Shown in pieces: positions 8,478-21,957 of a stretch of DNA of 64,000 bases; position 1 is the first letter of the stretch; the number at the start of each line of letters is the position of its first letter. Origin of the DNA: Caulobacteraceae bacterium (GTDB lineage: Bacteria > Pseudomonadota > Alphaproteobacteria > Caulobacterales > Caulobacteraceae); assembly GCA_947475415.1 (NCBI GenBank), contig CANJLH010000002.1, positions 62,001-126,000 of the forward strand, given 5' to 3'. Below the pieces are notes generated by a model. The model was not told where the DNA came from and searched no databases. It worked only from the letters and a program-made list of their open reading frames with translations. Both the position numbers and the translations under genes were made by a program.

Positions 8478-9092
8478 ATGTCCGACGAACAGACCGAGGC
8501 CGAAGAGCTTTCCCAGGCCGTAGCCGACGCCGCCGTGAACGAAATTGAGGCTCTGCGCGCCGAGGCCGCAGGGCTGAAGGAGCAGGTGCTGCGCTTCGCC
8601 GCCGAAGCCGAGAACACCAAGCGGCGCGCTGAGCGGGAGGTCAATGATTCCCGCGCCTACGCCATCACCAAGTTCGCCCGCGACCTCTTGGGCGTCGCCG
8701 ACAACCTGGCCCGGGCCCTGGCCGCCACGCCTCAGAACGCCGAGACCGTGGTGAAGAACTTCGTGATCGGGGTGGAGATGACCGAGAAGGAGCTGCAGGG
8801 CGCCTTCGAACGCAATGGCCTCAAGCGCGTCGAACCCGGCAGGGGCGAAAAGTTCGACGCCAACTTCCACCAGGCGATGATGGAACAACCGGCCGAGGAC
8901 GTGCCCGGCGGCGGCATCGTGCAGGTGCTGCAACCCGGCTACGAGCTGTTCGGTCGCATCGTGCGCCCGGCGATGGTGGTGGTGGCCCCCAAGACCGCCG
9001 GCGAATCAACCGCACCGGAGTCCGCCCAGGCAAATCCCTACGCCGGTGGCGAAGGCGATGAGCCGGGCGGATCGGTCGACCGCAAGGCCTGA
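8478..9092 (+). CDS. grpE: nucleotide exchange factor GrpE
   Basis: GrpE releases ADP from DnaK and works with DnaJ in the Hsp70 cycle. The 204-residue protein has the long N-terminal coiled coil (EIEALRAEAAGLKEQVLRFA, then ENTKRRAEREV) and the C-terminal beta domain with FERNGLKRVEPGRGEKFDAN, FHQAMMEQ and GIVQVLQPGYELFGRIVRPA. The ATG at 8478 has AGGAAG ten bases upstream and is preferred over a TTG at 8463. It is cotranscribed with hrcA. Its partners dnaJ and dnaK lie at the right end of this window, about 54 kb away. Confidence 0.96.
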   Translation: MSDEQTEAEELSQAVADAAVNEIEALRAEAAGLKEQVLRFAAEAENTKRRAEREVNDSRAYAITKFARDLLGVADNLARALAATPQNAETVVKNFVIGVEMTEKELQGAFERNGLKRVEPGRGEKFDANFHQAMMEQPAEDVPGGGIVQVLQPGYELFGRIVRPAMVVVAPKTAGESTAPESAQANPYAGGEGDEPGGSVDRKA

Positions 9093-9218
9093 ACACCGCG
9101 CCGTGCACTGGGCCTCTTCCCGACGTGCGGAAAATAGGTAATGTCCCAAGTCCCTCCTCTTCGGGGGGCGCAGCACGCGAACGGTCGCGGCTTGCGCGCG
9201 AAGGTCGGACAGGACGCA

Positions 9219-10337
9219 ATGAAGTTATCCATTGAACGTGCGGCGCTGATGAAGGCGTTGGGACACGTCCAGAGCGCGGTTGAGCGGCGCAACACCATCC
9301 CGATCCTGTCCAATGTGCTGTTGAGCGCCGAACGCGATCGGCTGGTGTTCTCCGCCACCGACCTGGACCTGGAGATCATCGATTCGGCCCCGGCCCAGGT
9401 TGACCAGGCCGGCCAGATCACCGCGCCGGCCCATACCCTCTATGAGATCGTGCGCAAGCTGCCCGAGGGGGCGGATGTGTCGCTTTCCTTCACCGGCGAG
9501 GACCCGCGGCTGATCGTCGCCGCCGGCCGCTCGCGCTTCTCCCTTCCGGTGCTGCCCGCGGGGGATTTCCCGGTGATGAGCTCCGAGGGCCTGTCCAACC
9601 GCCTGGGCGTCGACGTCAGCGACCTCATCCGGCTGATGGACAAGACCCGCTTCGCCATCTCCACCGAGGAGACCCGCTACTATCTGAACGGCCTCTACCT
9701 GCACACGGTGGTGGAGGGCGGCGTCTCCAAGCTCCGCGCCGTGGCCACCGACGGTCACCGGCTGGCCCTGGCCGAAATGGCCGCGCCGGAGGGCGCCGTG
9801 GGCTCCCCCGGCGTCATCGTGCCGCGCAAGACCGTGGCGGAAGCCCGCCGCCTGCTGGACGACGCCGGCGAACAGGTGGACCTGCAGCTCAGCCCCCAGA
9901 AAGTGCGCTTCGAATTCGGCGGCGCGGCGCTCACATCCAAGGTGATCGACGGCAATTTCCCCGACTACGCCCGGGTGATCCCCAAGGACAATCAGCGGGT
10001 GATGATGGTGGACAACCAGCTGTTCGCCAAAGCCGTCGACCGGGTCGCCACAATCTCGGCGGAGAAGAGCCGCTCGGTGCGCATGGCCATCGAGCCCGGC
10101 CGGGTGATCCTCACCGTGCGCAACATGGAGGCCGGCCAGGCGGTGGAGGAGATCGAGGTCGACTATGCCGGCGAGGCTTTCGAACTGTCCTTCAACGCCC
10201 GCTACCTCCTCGACGTCACCGACCAGATCAGCGCCCCCCTGGCCGAATTCCGCTTCGGCGGGCCCAACGACCCGGCCCTGGTTCTGGATCCCAGCGACGC
10301 GGATGTGCAGTACGTACTGATGCCGCTGAGGGTCTAG
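9219..10337 (+). CDS. dnaN: DNA polymerase III beta sliding clamp
   Basis: DnaN is the ring-shaped processivity clamp of the replicative polymerase. The 372-residue protein starts MKLSIERAALMKALGHVQSA and shows the three repeated clamp domains, with NTIPILSNVLLSAERDRLVF in domain 1, TRYYLNGLYLH and ATDGHRLALAE in domain 2, and the typical end (DADVQYVLMPLRV). ATG at 9219 follows GGACAGGACGCA; a longer reading from 9141 adds unrelated sequence. dnaA is not adjacent, as usual in Caulobacterales, but recF and gyrB follow 1.1 kb downstream. Confidence 0.97.
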   Translation: MKLSIERAALMKALGHVQSAVERRNTIPILSNVLLSAERDRLVFSATDLDLEIIDSAPAQVDQAGQITAPAHTLYEIVRKLPEGADVSLSFTGEDPRLIVAAGRSRFSLPVLPAGDFPVMSSEGLSNRLGVDVSDLIRLMDKTRFAISTEETRYYLNGLYLHTVVEGGVSKLRAVATDGHRLALAEMAAPEGAVGSPGVIVPRKTVAEARRLLDDAGEQVDLQLSPQKVRFEFGGAALTSKVIDGNFPDYARVIPKDNQRVMMVDNQLFAKAVDRVATISAEKSRSVRMAIEPGRVILTVRNMEAGQAVEEIEVDYAGEAFELSFNARYLLDVTDQISAPLAEFRFGGPNDPALVLDPSDADVQYVLMPLRV

Positions 10338-10433
10338 GGGGAGCCCTGCGGGGTTCATCAGCACCTTGGCGCACCCTTCGCTCTCTGCGGAAGCGGGATC
10401 AACCTTTGCCGCCACCGTTGAGTCTTACTCATA

Positions 10434-10467
10434 TCCGCACTTCCCCGCGCAGGCGGGGATGAGCGGA
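10434..10467. repeat. REP-like GC-rich inverted repeat
   Basis: The intergenic stretch 10338-10599 (262 bases, 3' to both dnaN and the convergent TonB-C gene) has one clear structure: TCCGC ... CCCCGC-gcag-GCGGGG ... GCGGA. Arms CCCCGC (10443-10448) and GCGGGG (10453-10458) pair exactly and the outer TCCGC/GCGGA pair too. Such palindromes occur as dispersed intergenic repeats in many alphaproteobacteria. It could also end both transcripts, although it lacks a T-tract. I see nothing else in this gap. Confidence 0.5.
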
Positions 10468-10599
10468 CTTGATGGTCGATGGGCGAGCGTCAACGGCGGT
10501 TGGTGATTCACTCCCCCGTCAAATCCCGTCGCACCCCCCAGAAAAACACTTGACGAGACTGCGCATGGGGTCGTTCCGCACGCTTTTCCGCAACCCGAT

Positions 10600-11391
10600 T
10601 TAACGTCCCCCCGCCGTCACCCCATCCCCACACTCCCGCCCCTTGCAGAACGCCGCCCGCGCCGCATCGGTCAGCCGCACCGACAGGGCCGCGGCCACCC
10701 CGTCGGGATCGATCCGCTTGCGGCGGCTTTCCAGCTTGCGTTTCAGCGCCGCATCGGGCGCGGTGATCAGCGCCTCCAGCTCCGGCTCGCTGAACGCGCC
10801 GGCCAGGGAGATCGCCACCACTTCGTTGAGATCGGCGATCACCGCTTCCGTCGCAGAGCGCACCGCCGCCGCCGCCTCGGCGCGCAGGGCGGGGTCCTCG
10901 CGCATCTCGTCGCGGGCGTGGACCTCCGTCTCCACGCCCTTGCGCAGGTCTTGGGCCATTTTGGCGGCATAGTCCCCGCGCACGGCCAGCTTTCGGGCCA
11001 GCTCCAGCTGGCGCGGCGTCGCCGGGGGCGGCCGATAGGCCCGGCCCACCGCCTCTTTGGGGTCAGGCGGCAAGGAAAAGCGGATCGGAATGGTGACCTC
11101 GCCCCGCGCGGGTTTGCCGTTCAGCCGCGCCGGCTTGAAGCGGAACGCCGGCGTCAGGTGCTGGGCCGCCGCGCCGAAGCCCAAGCCCGCAGGCGTCTCG
11201 GCCGTCACCGCGCAGGCCTCCGCCCGCCCTTCGACGCTGACTTCGCAGCGCAAAACCGCGCGGCCGGACAGCCGCACCAGTTCGGCGGCCACCGGATAGA
11301 ATTCCTGCATCAGTTCGGGGGTCGGCTGTTTCAGCCATTGGACGCCGCCCGCAGCCGAGGCCGCCAGCCAGGCGCTGAACACCAGATGCAT
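10600..11391 (-). CDS. secreted TonB C-terminal-domain protein
   Basis: This 263-residue protein starts with a short hydrophobic segment (MHLVFSAWLAASAAGG) that looks like a signal peptide. Residues about 25-107 match a TonB_C-type fold: YPVAAELVRLSGRAVLRCEV, then SVEGRAEACAVTAETPAGLG, PAFRFKPARLNGKPARGEVT and IPIRFSL. The C-terminal 150 residues are charged and helical with no family I recognise. The protein lacks the Pro-rich spacer and strong membrane anchor of a classical TonB, so it is unlikely to energise receptors itself. The ATG at 11391 is chosen because the longer form hides the signal peptide. It is divergent from recF. Confidence 0.75.
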   Translation of the reverse strand: MHLVFSAWLAASAAGGVQWLKQPTPELMQEFYPVAAELVRLSGRAVLRCEVSVEGRAEACAVTAETPAGLGFGAAAQHLTPAFRFKPARLNGKPARGEVTIPIRFSLPPDPKEAVGRAYRPPPATPRQLELARKLAVRGDYAAKMAQDLRKGVETEVHARDEMREDPALRAEAAAAVRSATEAVIADLNEVVAISLAGAFSEPELEALITAPDAALKRKLESRRKRIDPDGVAAALSVRLTDAARAAFCKGRECGDGVTAGGR

Positions 11392-11486
11392 CACGGGCGC
11401 GTCCTCCTGGCCGGCCACATTAGCGGGGCGGCGGCGGCGCGCAATCACGCCTGCGCTAAGGGGGCGAAACCCTGTAGAAGACCGCC

Positions 11487-15795
<4,309 letters not shown>

Positions 15796-15802
15796 CATCC
15801 GC

Positions 15803-15831
15803 CTTGACCTCGCGGGGTCGCCTCGCCATCT
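15803..15831 (+). promoter_or_regulatory. sigma-32 (heat-shock) type promoter of hslVU
   Basis: CTTGAC (15803-15808) and CGCCATCT (15824-15831) match the heat-shock consensus CTTGAA / CCCCATNT at 5 of 6 and 7 of 8 positions with a 15-base spacer. The expected transcription start, 7-8 bases after the -10, falls at 15838-15839, that is, on the A of the hslV ATG. hslVU is a classic RpoH target, which supports the assignment. Confidence 0.6.
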
Positions 15832-15838
15832 CGCGCTG

Positions 15839-16387
15839 ATGACCAGCGCGACAACTTTCCCCGATTGGCATGGGACCACCATTCTCGCCGTACGCAAGGG
15901 GGCGCAGACCGTTATCGCCGGGGATGGCCAGGTTTCCATGGGCCAGACCATCGTCAAGGGCAACGCCCGCAAGGTGCGCAAACTGGCGGAGGGCCGGGTG
16001 CTGGCGGGGTTCGCCGGCGCCACCGCCGACGCCTTCACCTTGATCGAGCGCCTGGAGACCAAGCTCGAACAGTACCCGGAACAGCTGGCCCGGGCCTGTG
16101 TCGACCTCGCCAAGGACTGGCGCACCGACCGCTATCTGCGCCGCCTGGAAGCCATGCTGATCGTCGCCGATAAGTCCGCCATCTTCACGGTTACCGGCGT
16201 CGGCGACGTGCTGGAGCCGGAATTCGGTGTGGCGGCCATTGGTTCCGGCGGCAATTACGCCCTGGCGGCGGCGCGGGCGCTGATGGAGTCCGACCTCTCC
16301 GCCGAGGACGTGGCGCGCAAGGCTATGTCGATCGCCGCCGACATCTGCGTCTACACCAACCGCGAGCTCACTGTGGAGCGGCTCTAG
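15839..16387 (+). CDS. hslV: HslV, proteolytic subunit of the HslUV protease
   Basis: HslV is the threonine-protease core of the two-component ATP-dependent protease HslUV. The 182-residue protein has a 12-residue propeptide, and the catalytic residue is predicted to be Thr13 in [11 protein letters not shown], by alignment with E. coli HslV where Thr follows the initiator Met. Further blocks are [40 protein letters not shown] and [15 protein letters not shown]. No Shine-Dalgarno precedes the ATG, and a heat-shock promoter ends eight bases upstream, which suggests a leaderless message. hslU follows six bases after the stop. Confidence 0.96.
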   Translation: MTSATTFPDWHGTTILAVRKGAQTVIAGDGQVSMGQTIVKGNARKVRKLAEGRVLAGFAGATADAFTLIERLETKLEQYPEQLARACVDLAKDWRTDRYLRRLEAMLIVADKSAIFTVTGVGDVLEPEFGVAAIGSGGNYALAAARALMESDLSAEDVARKAMSIAADICVYTNRELTVERL

Positions 16388-16393
16388 AACCTC

Positions 16394-17698
16394 ATGACCG
16401 AATTCACACCCCGCGAGATTGTTTCTGAGCTCGACCGCTACATCGTGGGCCACCAGGCGGCCAAGCGCGCAGTCGCCGTGGCCCTGCGCAACCGCTGGCG
16501 CCGCCGCCGCGTGCCCGCAGACCTGCAAGATGAGGTGACGCCCAAGAACATACTGATGATCGGGCCCACAGGCGTCGGCAAGACCGAGATCGCGCGCCGG
16601 CTGGCCAGACTCGCCCAGGCGCCTTTCCTGAAGGTCGAGGCCACCAAGTTCACCGAGGTGGGATACGTGGGCCGCGACGTGGAACAGATCATCCGCGACC
16701 TGGTGGAAAGCGCCATACTGATGGTCCGCGAAAAGCGCCGCGCCTCGGTGCGCGCCAAGGCCGAGGCCGCAGCGGAGGAGCGAATCCTTAACGCCCTGGC
16801 CGGCCCGGCGGCTTCCGCCGCCCGCGAATCCTACCGTAAGCAGCTTCGCGCCGGCGAACTGGACGACCGCGAGGTGGAGATCAGCTTCGCCGACCACGCC
16901 TCACCCCTGCAGGGCTTCGAGATTCCCGGCCAACCGGGCGCGTCGGTGGGAATGCTCAATCTTGGCGACATGTTTGGCAAGGCTTTCGGCGCACGCACCA
17001 AGACCGTGAAAACCACGGTGGCCGCCGCCCACGCCCCCCTGCTGGCCGAGGAGAGCGACAAACTGGTGGACCAGGAGGCGCTCACCCATGAAGCCGTCGA
17101 CCTGGCCGAAAACCAGGGCATCGTGTTCCTGGATGAGATCGACAAGGTGGCCAGCCGCGCTGACCGCGCCGGCGCCGACATTTCGCGCGAGGGTGTTCAG
17201 CGCGACCTGCTGCCGCTCATCGAGGGCACAACGGTGGCCACCAAGCATGGGCCGGTGAAGACTGACCATATCCTGTTCATCGCGTCCGGCGCATTCCATG
17301 TGGCCAAGCCATCAGACCTGTTGCCGGAGTTGCAGGGCCGCCTGCCGATCCGGGTGGAGTTGAAGGCGCTGACCCGCGACGACCTGAGGCGCATCCTGGT
17401 GGAGCCGGAAGCGAACCTGATCCGCCAGCACCAGGCGTTGCTGGCCACCGAGGGCGTGGATCTGAGATTCACCGAAGCCGCCATCGACGCCATGGCCGAC
17501 GCCGCCGTCACCGTGAACAGTTCGGTGGAGAACATCGGCGCGCGCCGGCTGCAGACCATCCTCGAAAAGGTGCTCGAGCCCCTGAGCTTCACCGCCGGCG
17601 ACCGCTCTGGCGAGACCGTCACCGTGGATGCGGACTATGTGGCCGAACGGGTGGGCGAGCTGGCTGGCGACGCCGATCTGTCACGCTACATCCTGTAG
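16394..17698 (+). CDS. hslU: HslU, ATPase subunit of the HslUV protease
   Basis: HslU unfolds substrates and feeds them into HslV. The 434-residue AAA+ protein has the N-terminal [20 protein letters not shown], Walker A GPTGVGKT (57-64), the pore-loop region [20 protein letters not shown], the family-specific I domain, Walker [12 protein letters not shown], sensor 2 [16 protein letters not shown] and the C-terminal DLSRYIL tail that docks into HslV. It is cotranscribed with hslV and the pair is complete. Confidence 0.97.
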   Translation: MTEFTPREIVSELDRYIVGHQAAKRAVAVALRNRWRRRRVPADLQDEVTPKNILMIGPTGVGKTEIARRLARLAQAPFLKVEATKFTEVGYVGRDVEQIIRDLVESAILMVREKRRASVRAKAEAAAEERILNALAGPAASAARESYRKQLRAGELDDREVEISFADHASPLQGFEIPGQPGASVGMLNLGDMFGKAFGARTKTVKTTVAAAHAPLLAEESDKLVDQEALTHEAVDLAENQGIVFLDEIDKVASRADRAGADISREGVQRDLLPLIEGTTVATKHGPVKTDHILFIASGAFHVAKPSDLLPELQGRLPIRVELKALTRDDLRRILVEPEANLIRQHQALLATEGVDLRFTEAAIDAMADAAVTVNSSVENIGARRLQTILEKVLEPLSFTAGDRSGETVTVDADYVAERVGELAGDADLSRYIL

Positions 17699-17704
17699 GA
17701 ACGT

Positions 17705-18178
17705 TCAGGTCCGTTCCCGCCGGGCCGCAGCGATGGCCCGCTGCAGCGCCTTGGCGAATTCTCCGCGTTCGGGCGGGCTGAGGGCGGCGGCCACCGGCGC
17801 GGCCCTACCGGAGAGCGCCAGTTGCAACCCCACCACCCGCTCGTCTTCCACCTCCGGCACGACGCGGGTGAAGGCGGTCGGAGATTCCCACACCACGCGG
17901 GTCCATTTGGGCGTTTCATAGATGATACGCACGTCGCGGGCGGTGACCTGCACCCGCTCCACCTGCCTGGCCGCATGGAAGCTGGCGGCGATAGCCACGG
18001 CCACGGCGATCACATCGGCGGCCAGGAAAAATGGAATCAGATTGGCGCCCATGAGGGCGAACACCGCCGCCGAGGCGCAGTTCAGCACCGTCACAACGGT
18101 GATGAGGGTGATCGCCCCGCGCTCAGACAGCGAGCGGTTGGGCGTGATCACCGCGTCCATGTAAAGGGCCGCGCTCAT
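17705..18178 (-). CDS. DUF2244 membrane protein
   Basis: This 157-residue protein has two adjacent transmembrane segments at about residues 23-65 (ITLITVVTVLNCASAAVFAL, then ANLIPFFLAADVIAVAVAIA), followed by a soluble beta-rich domain. TPNRSLSERG before the first helix and VQVTARDVRIIYETPKWTRV after the second are typical of DUF2244. The function is unknown. ATG at 18178 follows GGAGTCGGC. The gene is convergent with hslU and divergent from nth. Confidence 0.85.
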   Translation of the reverse strand: MSAALYMDAVITPNRSLSERGAITLITVVTVLNCASAAVFALMGANLIPFFLAADVIAVAVAIAASFHAARQVERVQVTARDVRIIYETPKWTRVVWESPTAFTRVVPEVEDERVVGLQLALSGRAAPVAAALSPPERGEFAKALQRAIAAARRERT

Positions 18179-18243
18179 GCCGACTCCTATAAACAATCCT
18201 GCGCGCTTGGCGAAGCGCCGTGGGACAGGCAAAGGTCGAAATC

Positions 18244-18921
18244 ATGGCCAAGACCGCCTCGCCCACGAAAAAACGCGCGCGCCCCGCCGAACGGGCGCGC
18301 ATCGAAACCATCTTCGAGCGGTTGAAGACTCTCGATGACGACCCGCGCACGGAGCTGGACTACCGCAACCCCTACACCCTGGTGGTGGCGGTAGCCCTGT
18401 CGGCGCAGGCCACGGACAAATCGGTGAACAAGGCCACCGAAAAACTGTTCGCCGTCGCCGACACCCCCGCCGCGATGCTGGCCCTGGGAGAAGCGGGTCT
18501 GATCGGCTTCATCGCCTCCATCGGCCTCTACCGCACAAAGGCGAAGAACGTGATTCGTCTGTCACAGATCCTGATCGATGAGCACGGCGGCGAAGTCCCC
18601 CTGGACCGCGCGGCCCTGCAGCGTCTGCCGGGCGTCGGGCGCAAGACCGCCAGCGTGGTGCTGAACGAACTGGGCGTCGAGCCGGCCATCGCCGTTGACA
18701 CCCACGTTTTTCGGGTGGCCCATCGCCTCGGCCTTTCCAAGGGCAAGACGCCGGATCTGGTCGAGGACGACCTGATGGCGATCGTACCGGAGCCGTATCT
18801 GACCCGCGCCCACCACTGGCTGATCCTGCATGGCCGCTATACCTGCGTAGCGCGCCGGCCCAAGTGCGACGAGTGCGCCATCGCTGATCTCTGCCCTGCG
18901 CGGGCCACGCTGGCGGGATGA
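18244..18921 (+). CDS. nth: endonuclease III (DNA glycosylase/AP lyase)
   Basis: Nth removes oxidised pyrimidines and cuts the abasic site. The 225-residue protein has the helix-hairpin-helix LPGVGRKTA (128-136) with catalytic Lys134, catalytic Asp152 in VDTHVFRVAHRLGL, and the iron-sulfur motif C-X6-C-X2-C-X5-C at Cys201, Cys208, Cys211 and Cys217. ATG at 18244 is preceded by AAAGGTCGAAATC. A GTG at 18220 is possible but adds only eight residues. Confidence 0.96.
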   Translation: MAKTASPTKKRARPAERARIETIFERLKTLDDDPRTELDYRNPYTLVVAVALSAQATDKSVNKATEKLFAVADTPAAMLALGEAGLIGFIASIGLYRTKAKNVIRLSQILIDEHGGEVPLDRAALQRLPGVGRKTASVVLNELGVEPAIAVDTHVFRVAHRLGLSKGKTPDLVEDDLMAIVPEPYLTRAHHWLILHGRYTCVARRPKCDECAIADLCPARATLAG

Positions 18922-18992
18922 TCGCCGCGCACATTGCCCCTTAACGGGTTTGGCTGTACGCGAGGCCTTGTCTCCATACGGAAACTTGAGCC

Positions 18993-19982
18993 ATGCCAGA
19001 CCTCTACGACGTCGCAGCCATCGGCAACGCCATTGTCGACGTGATCGCGCCGGCGACGGACGCGTTCCTGACCTCTGAGGATCTGGCCAAGGGCGCCATG
19101 ACCCTGATCGACGAAGCACGGGCCGAACGCCTCTATGCGAAGATGGCCGCGGGCGTGGAAGCCTCCGGGGGATCTGCGGCCAACACGATCGCCGGCGTCG
19201 CCAGCCTGGGCGGACGGGCCGCCTTCATCGGCAAGGTGGCTGACGACCAGCTGGGCAAGGTGTTCGCCCATGACATGCGCGCCATCGGCGCCGGCTTCGA
19301 CACCCCGCCGCTGAAGGGCGGGCCCGCGACCGCGCGCTCGCTGATCAATGTCACGCCCGAGGGGCAGCGGACCATGGCCACCTTCCTGGGCGCCTCAAAT
19401 TCCCTCACCGCCGACGATGTGGACGTCAAACTGATCGAATGCTCCAAGATCATCTACCTCGAAGGCTATCTGTTCGATCCGCCGGAGGCCCGCGCGGCTT
19501 TCGCCAAGGCCGCCGCCTTGGCCCGGTCCAACGGGCGGCTGCTGGCCTTCACCCTTTCCGACCCCTTCGTGGTCGACCGCCACCGCGCAGCCCTGCTGGA
19601 ATTCATCGAGACCCAGGTGGACGTCCTGTTCGCCAACCACTCTGAAGTCACTTCTTTGTTCGAGACTGACGATTTCGATGTCGCCCTGGCGGCGGTGCGC
19701 GACCTGCCCCTGATCGGCGCGGTGACGCGTTCCGAGAAGGGATCGGTGATCGTCGGCAACGGCGAGATTCATATGATTGACGCCTTCCCGGTTGAGAAGG
19801 TTATCGACACCACCGGCGCCGGCGACCAGTACGCCGCCGGTTTCCTGCTGGGCCTGGCCCAGGACCGCGACCTGGGCGACTGCGGCCGGCTGGGCGCACT
19901 GGCGGCCGGCGAGGTGATCACCCACTATGGCCCTCGGCCACAGGTCTCGTTGAAGGACCTAGCCGCCGCCAACGGACTTTAG
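18993..19982 (+). CDS. PfkB-family adenosine kinase-like sugar/nucleoside kinase
   Basis: This 329-residue cytoplasmic kinase belongs to the PfkB/ribokinase family. The N-terminus holds VAAIGNAIVDVIAPATDAFL and SGGSAANTIAGVASLGGRAA, which binds the nucleoside or sugar. The catalytic signature DTTGAGDQYAAGFLLGLAQ is near residues 272-290, with Asp as general base. The motif FIGKVADDQLGKVFAHDMRA and the overall length resemble adenosine kinases common in alphaproteobacteria. The exact substrate is not provable from sequence. hisB follows 10 bases later, perhaps by readthrough. Confidence 0.85.
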   Translation: MPDLYDVAAIGNAIVDVIAPATDAFLTSEDLAKGAMTLIDEARAERLYAKMAAGVEASGGSAANTIAGVASLGGRAAFIGKVADDQLGKVFAHDMRAIGAGFDTPPLKGGPATARSLINVTPEGQRTMATFLGASNSLTADDVDVKLIECSKIIYLEGYLFDPPEARAAFAKAAALARSNGRLLAFTLSDPFVVDRHRAALLEFIETQVDVLFANHSEVTSLFETDDFDVALAAVRDLPLIGAVTRSEKGSVIVGNGEIHMIDAFPVEKVIDTTGAGDQYAAGFLLGLAQDRDLGDCGRLGALAAGEVITHYGPRPQVSLKDLAAANGL

Positions 19983-19992
19983 GACCGCCGTC

Positions 19993-20583
19993 ATGACACG
20001 CCAGGCGGAGGTGCTCCGCGACACCAAGGAAACCCAGATCCGTGTCCGCGTGGACCTGGACGGGACCGGTGCGTCGAAAATTTCCACCGGGGTCGGCTTC
20101 TTCGACCATATGCTGGAGAGCTTCGCCCGCCACGGCGGGATCGACATGGAGATCCAGACCAAGGGCGATCTGCACATCGACATGCATCACACGGTGGAGG
20201 ACACGGGCATCGTCCTCGGCCAGGCGATCGCCAAGGCCCTGGACGGGTTCAAGGGCATCCGCCGGTTCGGCCACGCCTATATACCCATGGACGAGACCCT
20301 GACCCGCTGCGCCCTAGACCTCTCAAATCGTCCCTACCTGATCTGGCGGGTCAATTTCGTGCGCCCGAAGGTGGGCGAGATGGACACTGAGCTGTTCAAG
20401 GAGTTCCACCACGCCTTCGCGCTGAACCTGGGCGCCTGCGTGCATCTGGAGACCCTGTACGGCGAGAACTCCCACCATATCGCCGAGAGCGGCTTCAAGG
20501 CCCTGGCCCGCGCCCTGCGTATGGCGGTGGAGCTCGATCCCAAGACCTTGGGCCAGGCGCCGTCCACCAAAGGCGTCCTGTAG
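19993..20583 (+). CDS. hisB: imidazoleglycerol-phosphate dehydratase
   Basis: HisB (dehydratase only, no phosphatase domain) converts imidazoleglycerol phosphate to imidazoleacetol phosphate in histidine synthesis. The 196-residue protein has the duplicated manganese-binding repeats: GVGFFDHMLESFARHGGIDM, DMHHTVEDTGIVLGQAIAKA in the first half, and FKEFHHAFALNLGACVHLET with YGENSHHIAESGFKALARAL in the second. It is the first gene of hisBHAFE; hisH follows 10 bases later. Confidence 0.97.
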   Translation: MTRQAEVLRDTKETQIRVRVDLDGTGASKISTGVGFFDHMLESFARHGGIDMEIQTKGDLHIDMHHTVEDTGIVLGQAIAKALDGFKGIRRFGHAYIPMDETLTRCALDLSNRPYLIWRVNFVRPKVGEMDTELFKEFHHAFALNLGACVHLETLYGENSHHIAESGFKALARALRMAVELDPKTLGQAPSTKGVL

Positions 20584-20593
20584 GAAAATCCGT

Positions 20594-21238
20594 ATGCAGA
20601 GCGTCGCCCTGATCGACTACGGGTCGGGCAACCTTCGCTCAGCCGAGAAGGCGCTGGTGAAGGCGGCCCAGGACCACGACGTAGCCGCGAGAATCGTCGT
20701 GACCAGCGACCCGACGACGGTGTCGAGCGCCGACCGCATCGTGCTGCCAGGTGTCGGCGCCTTCGCCGCCTGCCATGACCACCTGCTGGAGCGCGCAGGC
20801 CTGATTGAAGCGATGACGGAGGCGGTGCGCGTCCGCGGCGCACCGTTCCTGGGCATCTGCGTGGGCATGCAGCTGATGGCCGCCCGCGGACTGGAGTTCG
20901 GGTCCACCCCAGGTCTCGACTGGATTGGCGGCGAGGTGCGCCGGATTGAGCCCGCCGATCCAGCGGCCAAGGTGCCGCACATGGGCTGGAACGGGCTGGT
21001 TGGAATGGGCGGCCACCCGATCCTGGCCGGGGTCGCTGAAGAAACCCCCATGTATTTCACCCATTCCTTTGCATTCTTTCCCGACGATCATGCTGATGTC
21101 ATCGCCTGGACCGATCACGGCGGCAGAATTCCCGCGGCCGTGGCGCGGGACAATATGGCGGGCGTGCAGTTCCATCCGGAAAAGTCCCAGGCGGCGGGGC
21201 TTGCGCTTCTGGCCCGTTTCCTGGAGTGGAAGCCATGA
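20594..21238 (+). CDS. hisH: imidazole glycerol phosphate synthase, glutaminase subunit
   Basis: HisH releases ammonia from glutamine and passes it to HisF. The 214-residue class I amidotransferase has IDYGSGNLRSAEKAL near the N-terminus, the nucleophile Cys89 in LGICVGMQLM, the oxyanion segment LPGVGAF, and the C-terminal His/Glu of GVQFHPEKSQAAG. Its TGA stop overlaps the ATG of hisA (ATGA at 21235-21238), so the two are coupled. Confidence 0.97.
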   Translation: MQSVALIDYGSGNLRSAEKALVKAAQDHDVAARIVVTSDPTTVSSADRIVLPGVGAFAACHDHLLERAGLIEAMTEAVRVRGAPFLGICVGMQLMAARGLEFGSTPGLDWIGGEVRRIEPADPAAKVPHMGWNGLVGMGGHPILAGVAEETPMYFTHSFAFFPDDHADVIAWTDHGGRIPAAVARDNMAGVQFHPEKSQAAGLALLARFLEWKP

Positions 21239-21957
21239 TCCTCTATCCCGCCATCGACCTGAAGGACGGCCAGTGCGTGCGCGTGCTGCGCGGCGACCTG
21301 GACAAGGCCACCGTGTTCAACGCCAATCCCGCCGACCAGGCGCGCAAGTTCGTCGCCGACGGCTTCCACTGGATCCATGTCATCGACCTGAACGGGGCGG
21401 TGCAGGGCAAGGCGGTGAACGCCGCGGCGGTGGAGGCCATCCTGTCGGCGGTCTCCGTGCCGATCCAGCTGGGCGGCGGCATCCGTTCCCTCGCCGACAT
21501 CGAGCGCTGGATTGAGGCCGGGGTCAGCCGGGTGATCCTCGGCACGGTGGCGGTGCGCGAGCCAGAGGTGGTGCGCGAGGCCGCCCGGCGCTGGCCGGAG
21601 CAGATCGCCGTCAGCGTCGACGTGCGCGGCGGCAAGGTGGCGGTGCAGGGGTGGACGGAGGACTCCGACCTCGACGCCGTCACCGTGGCCCGTCGCTTCG
21701 AGGATGCCGGCGTTGCGGCCCTGATCATCACCGACATCGACCGCGACGGCGCCCTGCTGGGCTTCAACGTCGATGTGTTCGGCGCCATCGCCGACGCCGT
21801 CTCCATCCCGGTGATCGCAGCCGGCGGCCTGGCATCGGCCGAGGATATTCGCAAAATCCGGGCGCGGCCGGGCGTGCCGATCGCCGGCGCGGTGCTCGGC
21901 CGGGCGATCTACACCGGCGCCATCACTCCGCCCGAGGCGCTTGCGGCGGCCGCCTGA
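21235..21957 (+). CDS. hisA: ProFAR isomerase (1-(5-phosphoribosyl)-5-[(5-phosphoribosylamino)methylideneamino]imidazole-4-carboxamide isomerase)
   Basis: HisA performs an Amadori rearrangement of ProFAR to PRFAR. The 240-residue TIM barrel starts [20 protein letters not shown], with catalytic Asp8 in the first strand, and contains [40 protein letters not shown] (second catalytic Asp) and [15 protein letters not shown]. The start is fixed by the ATGA overlap with hisH; the stop overlaps hisF (TGATG). Confidence 0.97.
   Translation: MILYPAIDLKDGQCVRVLRGDLDKATVFNANPADQARKFVADGFHWIHVIDLNGAVQGKAVNAAAVEAILSAVSVPIQLGGGIRSLADIERWIEAGVSRVILGTVAVREPEVVREAARRWPEQIAVSVDVRGGKVAVQGWTEDSDLDAVTVARRFEDAGVAALIITDIDRDGALLGFNVDVFGAIADAVSIPVIAAGGLASAEDIRKIRARPGVPIAGAVLGRAIYTGAITPPEALAAAA

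Noticed and set aside
10550-10599. Promoter starting with TTGACG in the dnaN-TonB gap
   Set aside because: No acceptable -10 follows at 16-18 bases and there is no plus-strand gene directly downstream.
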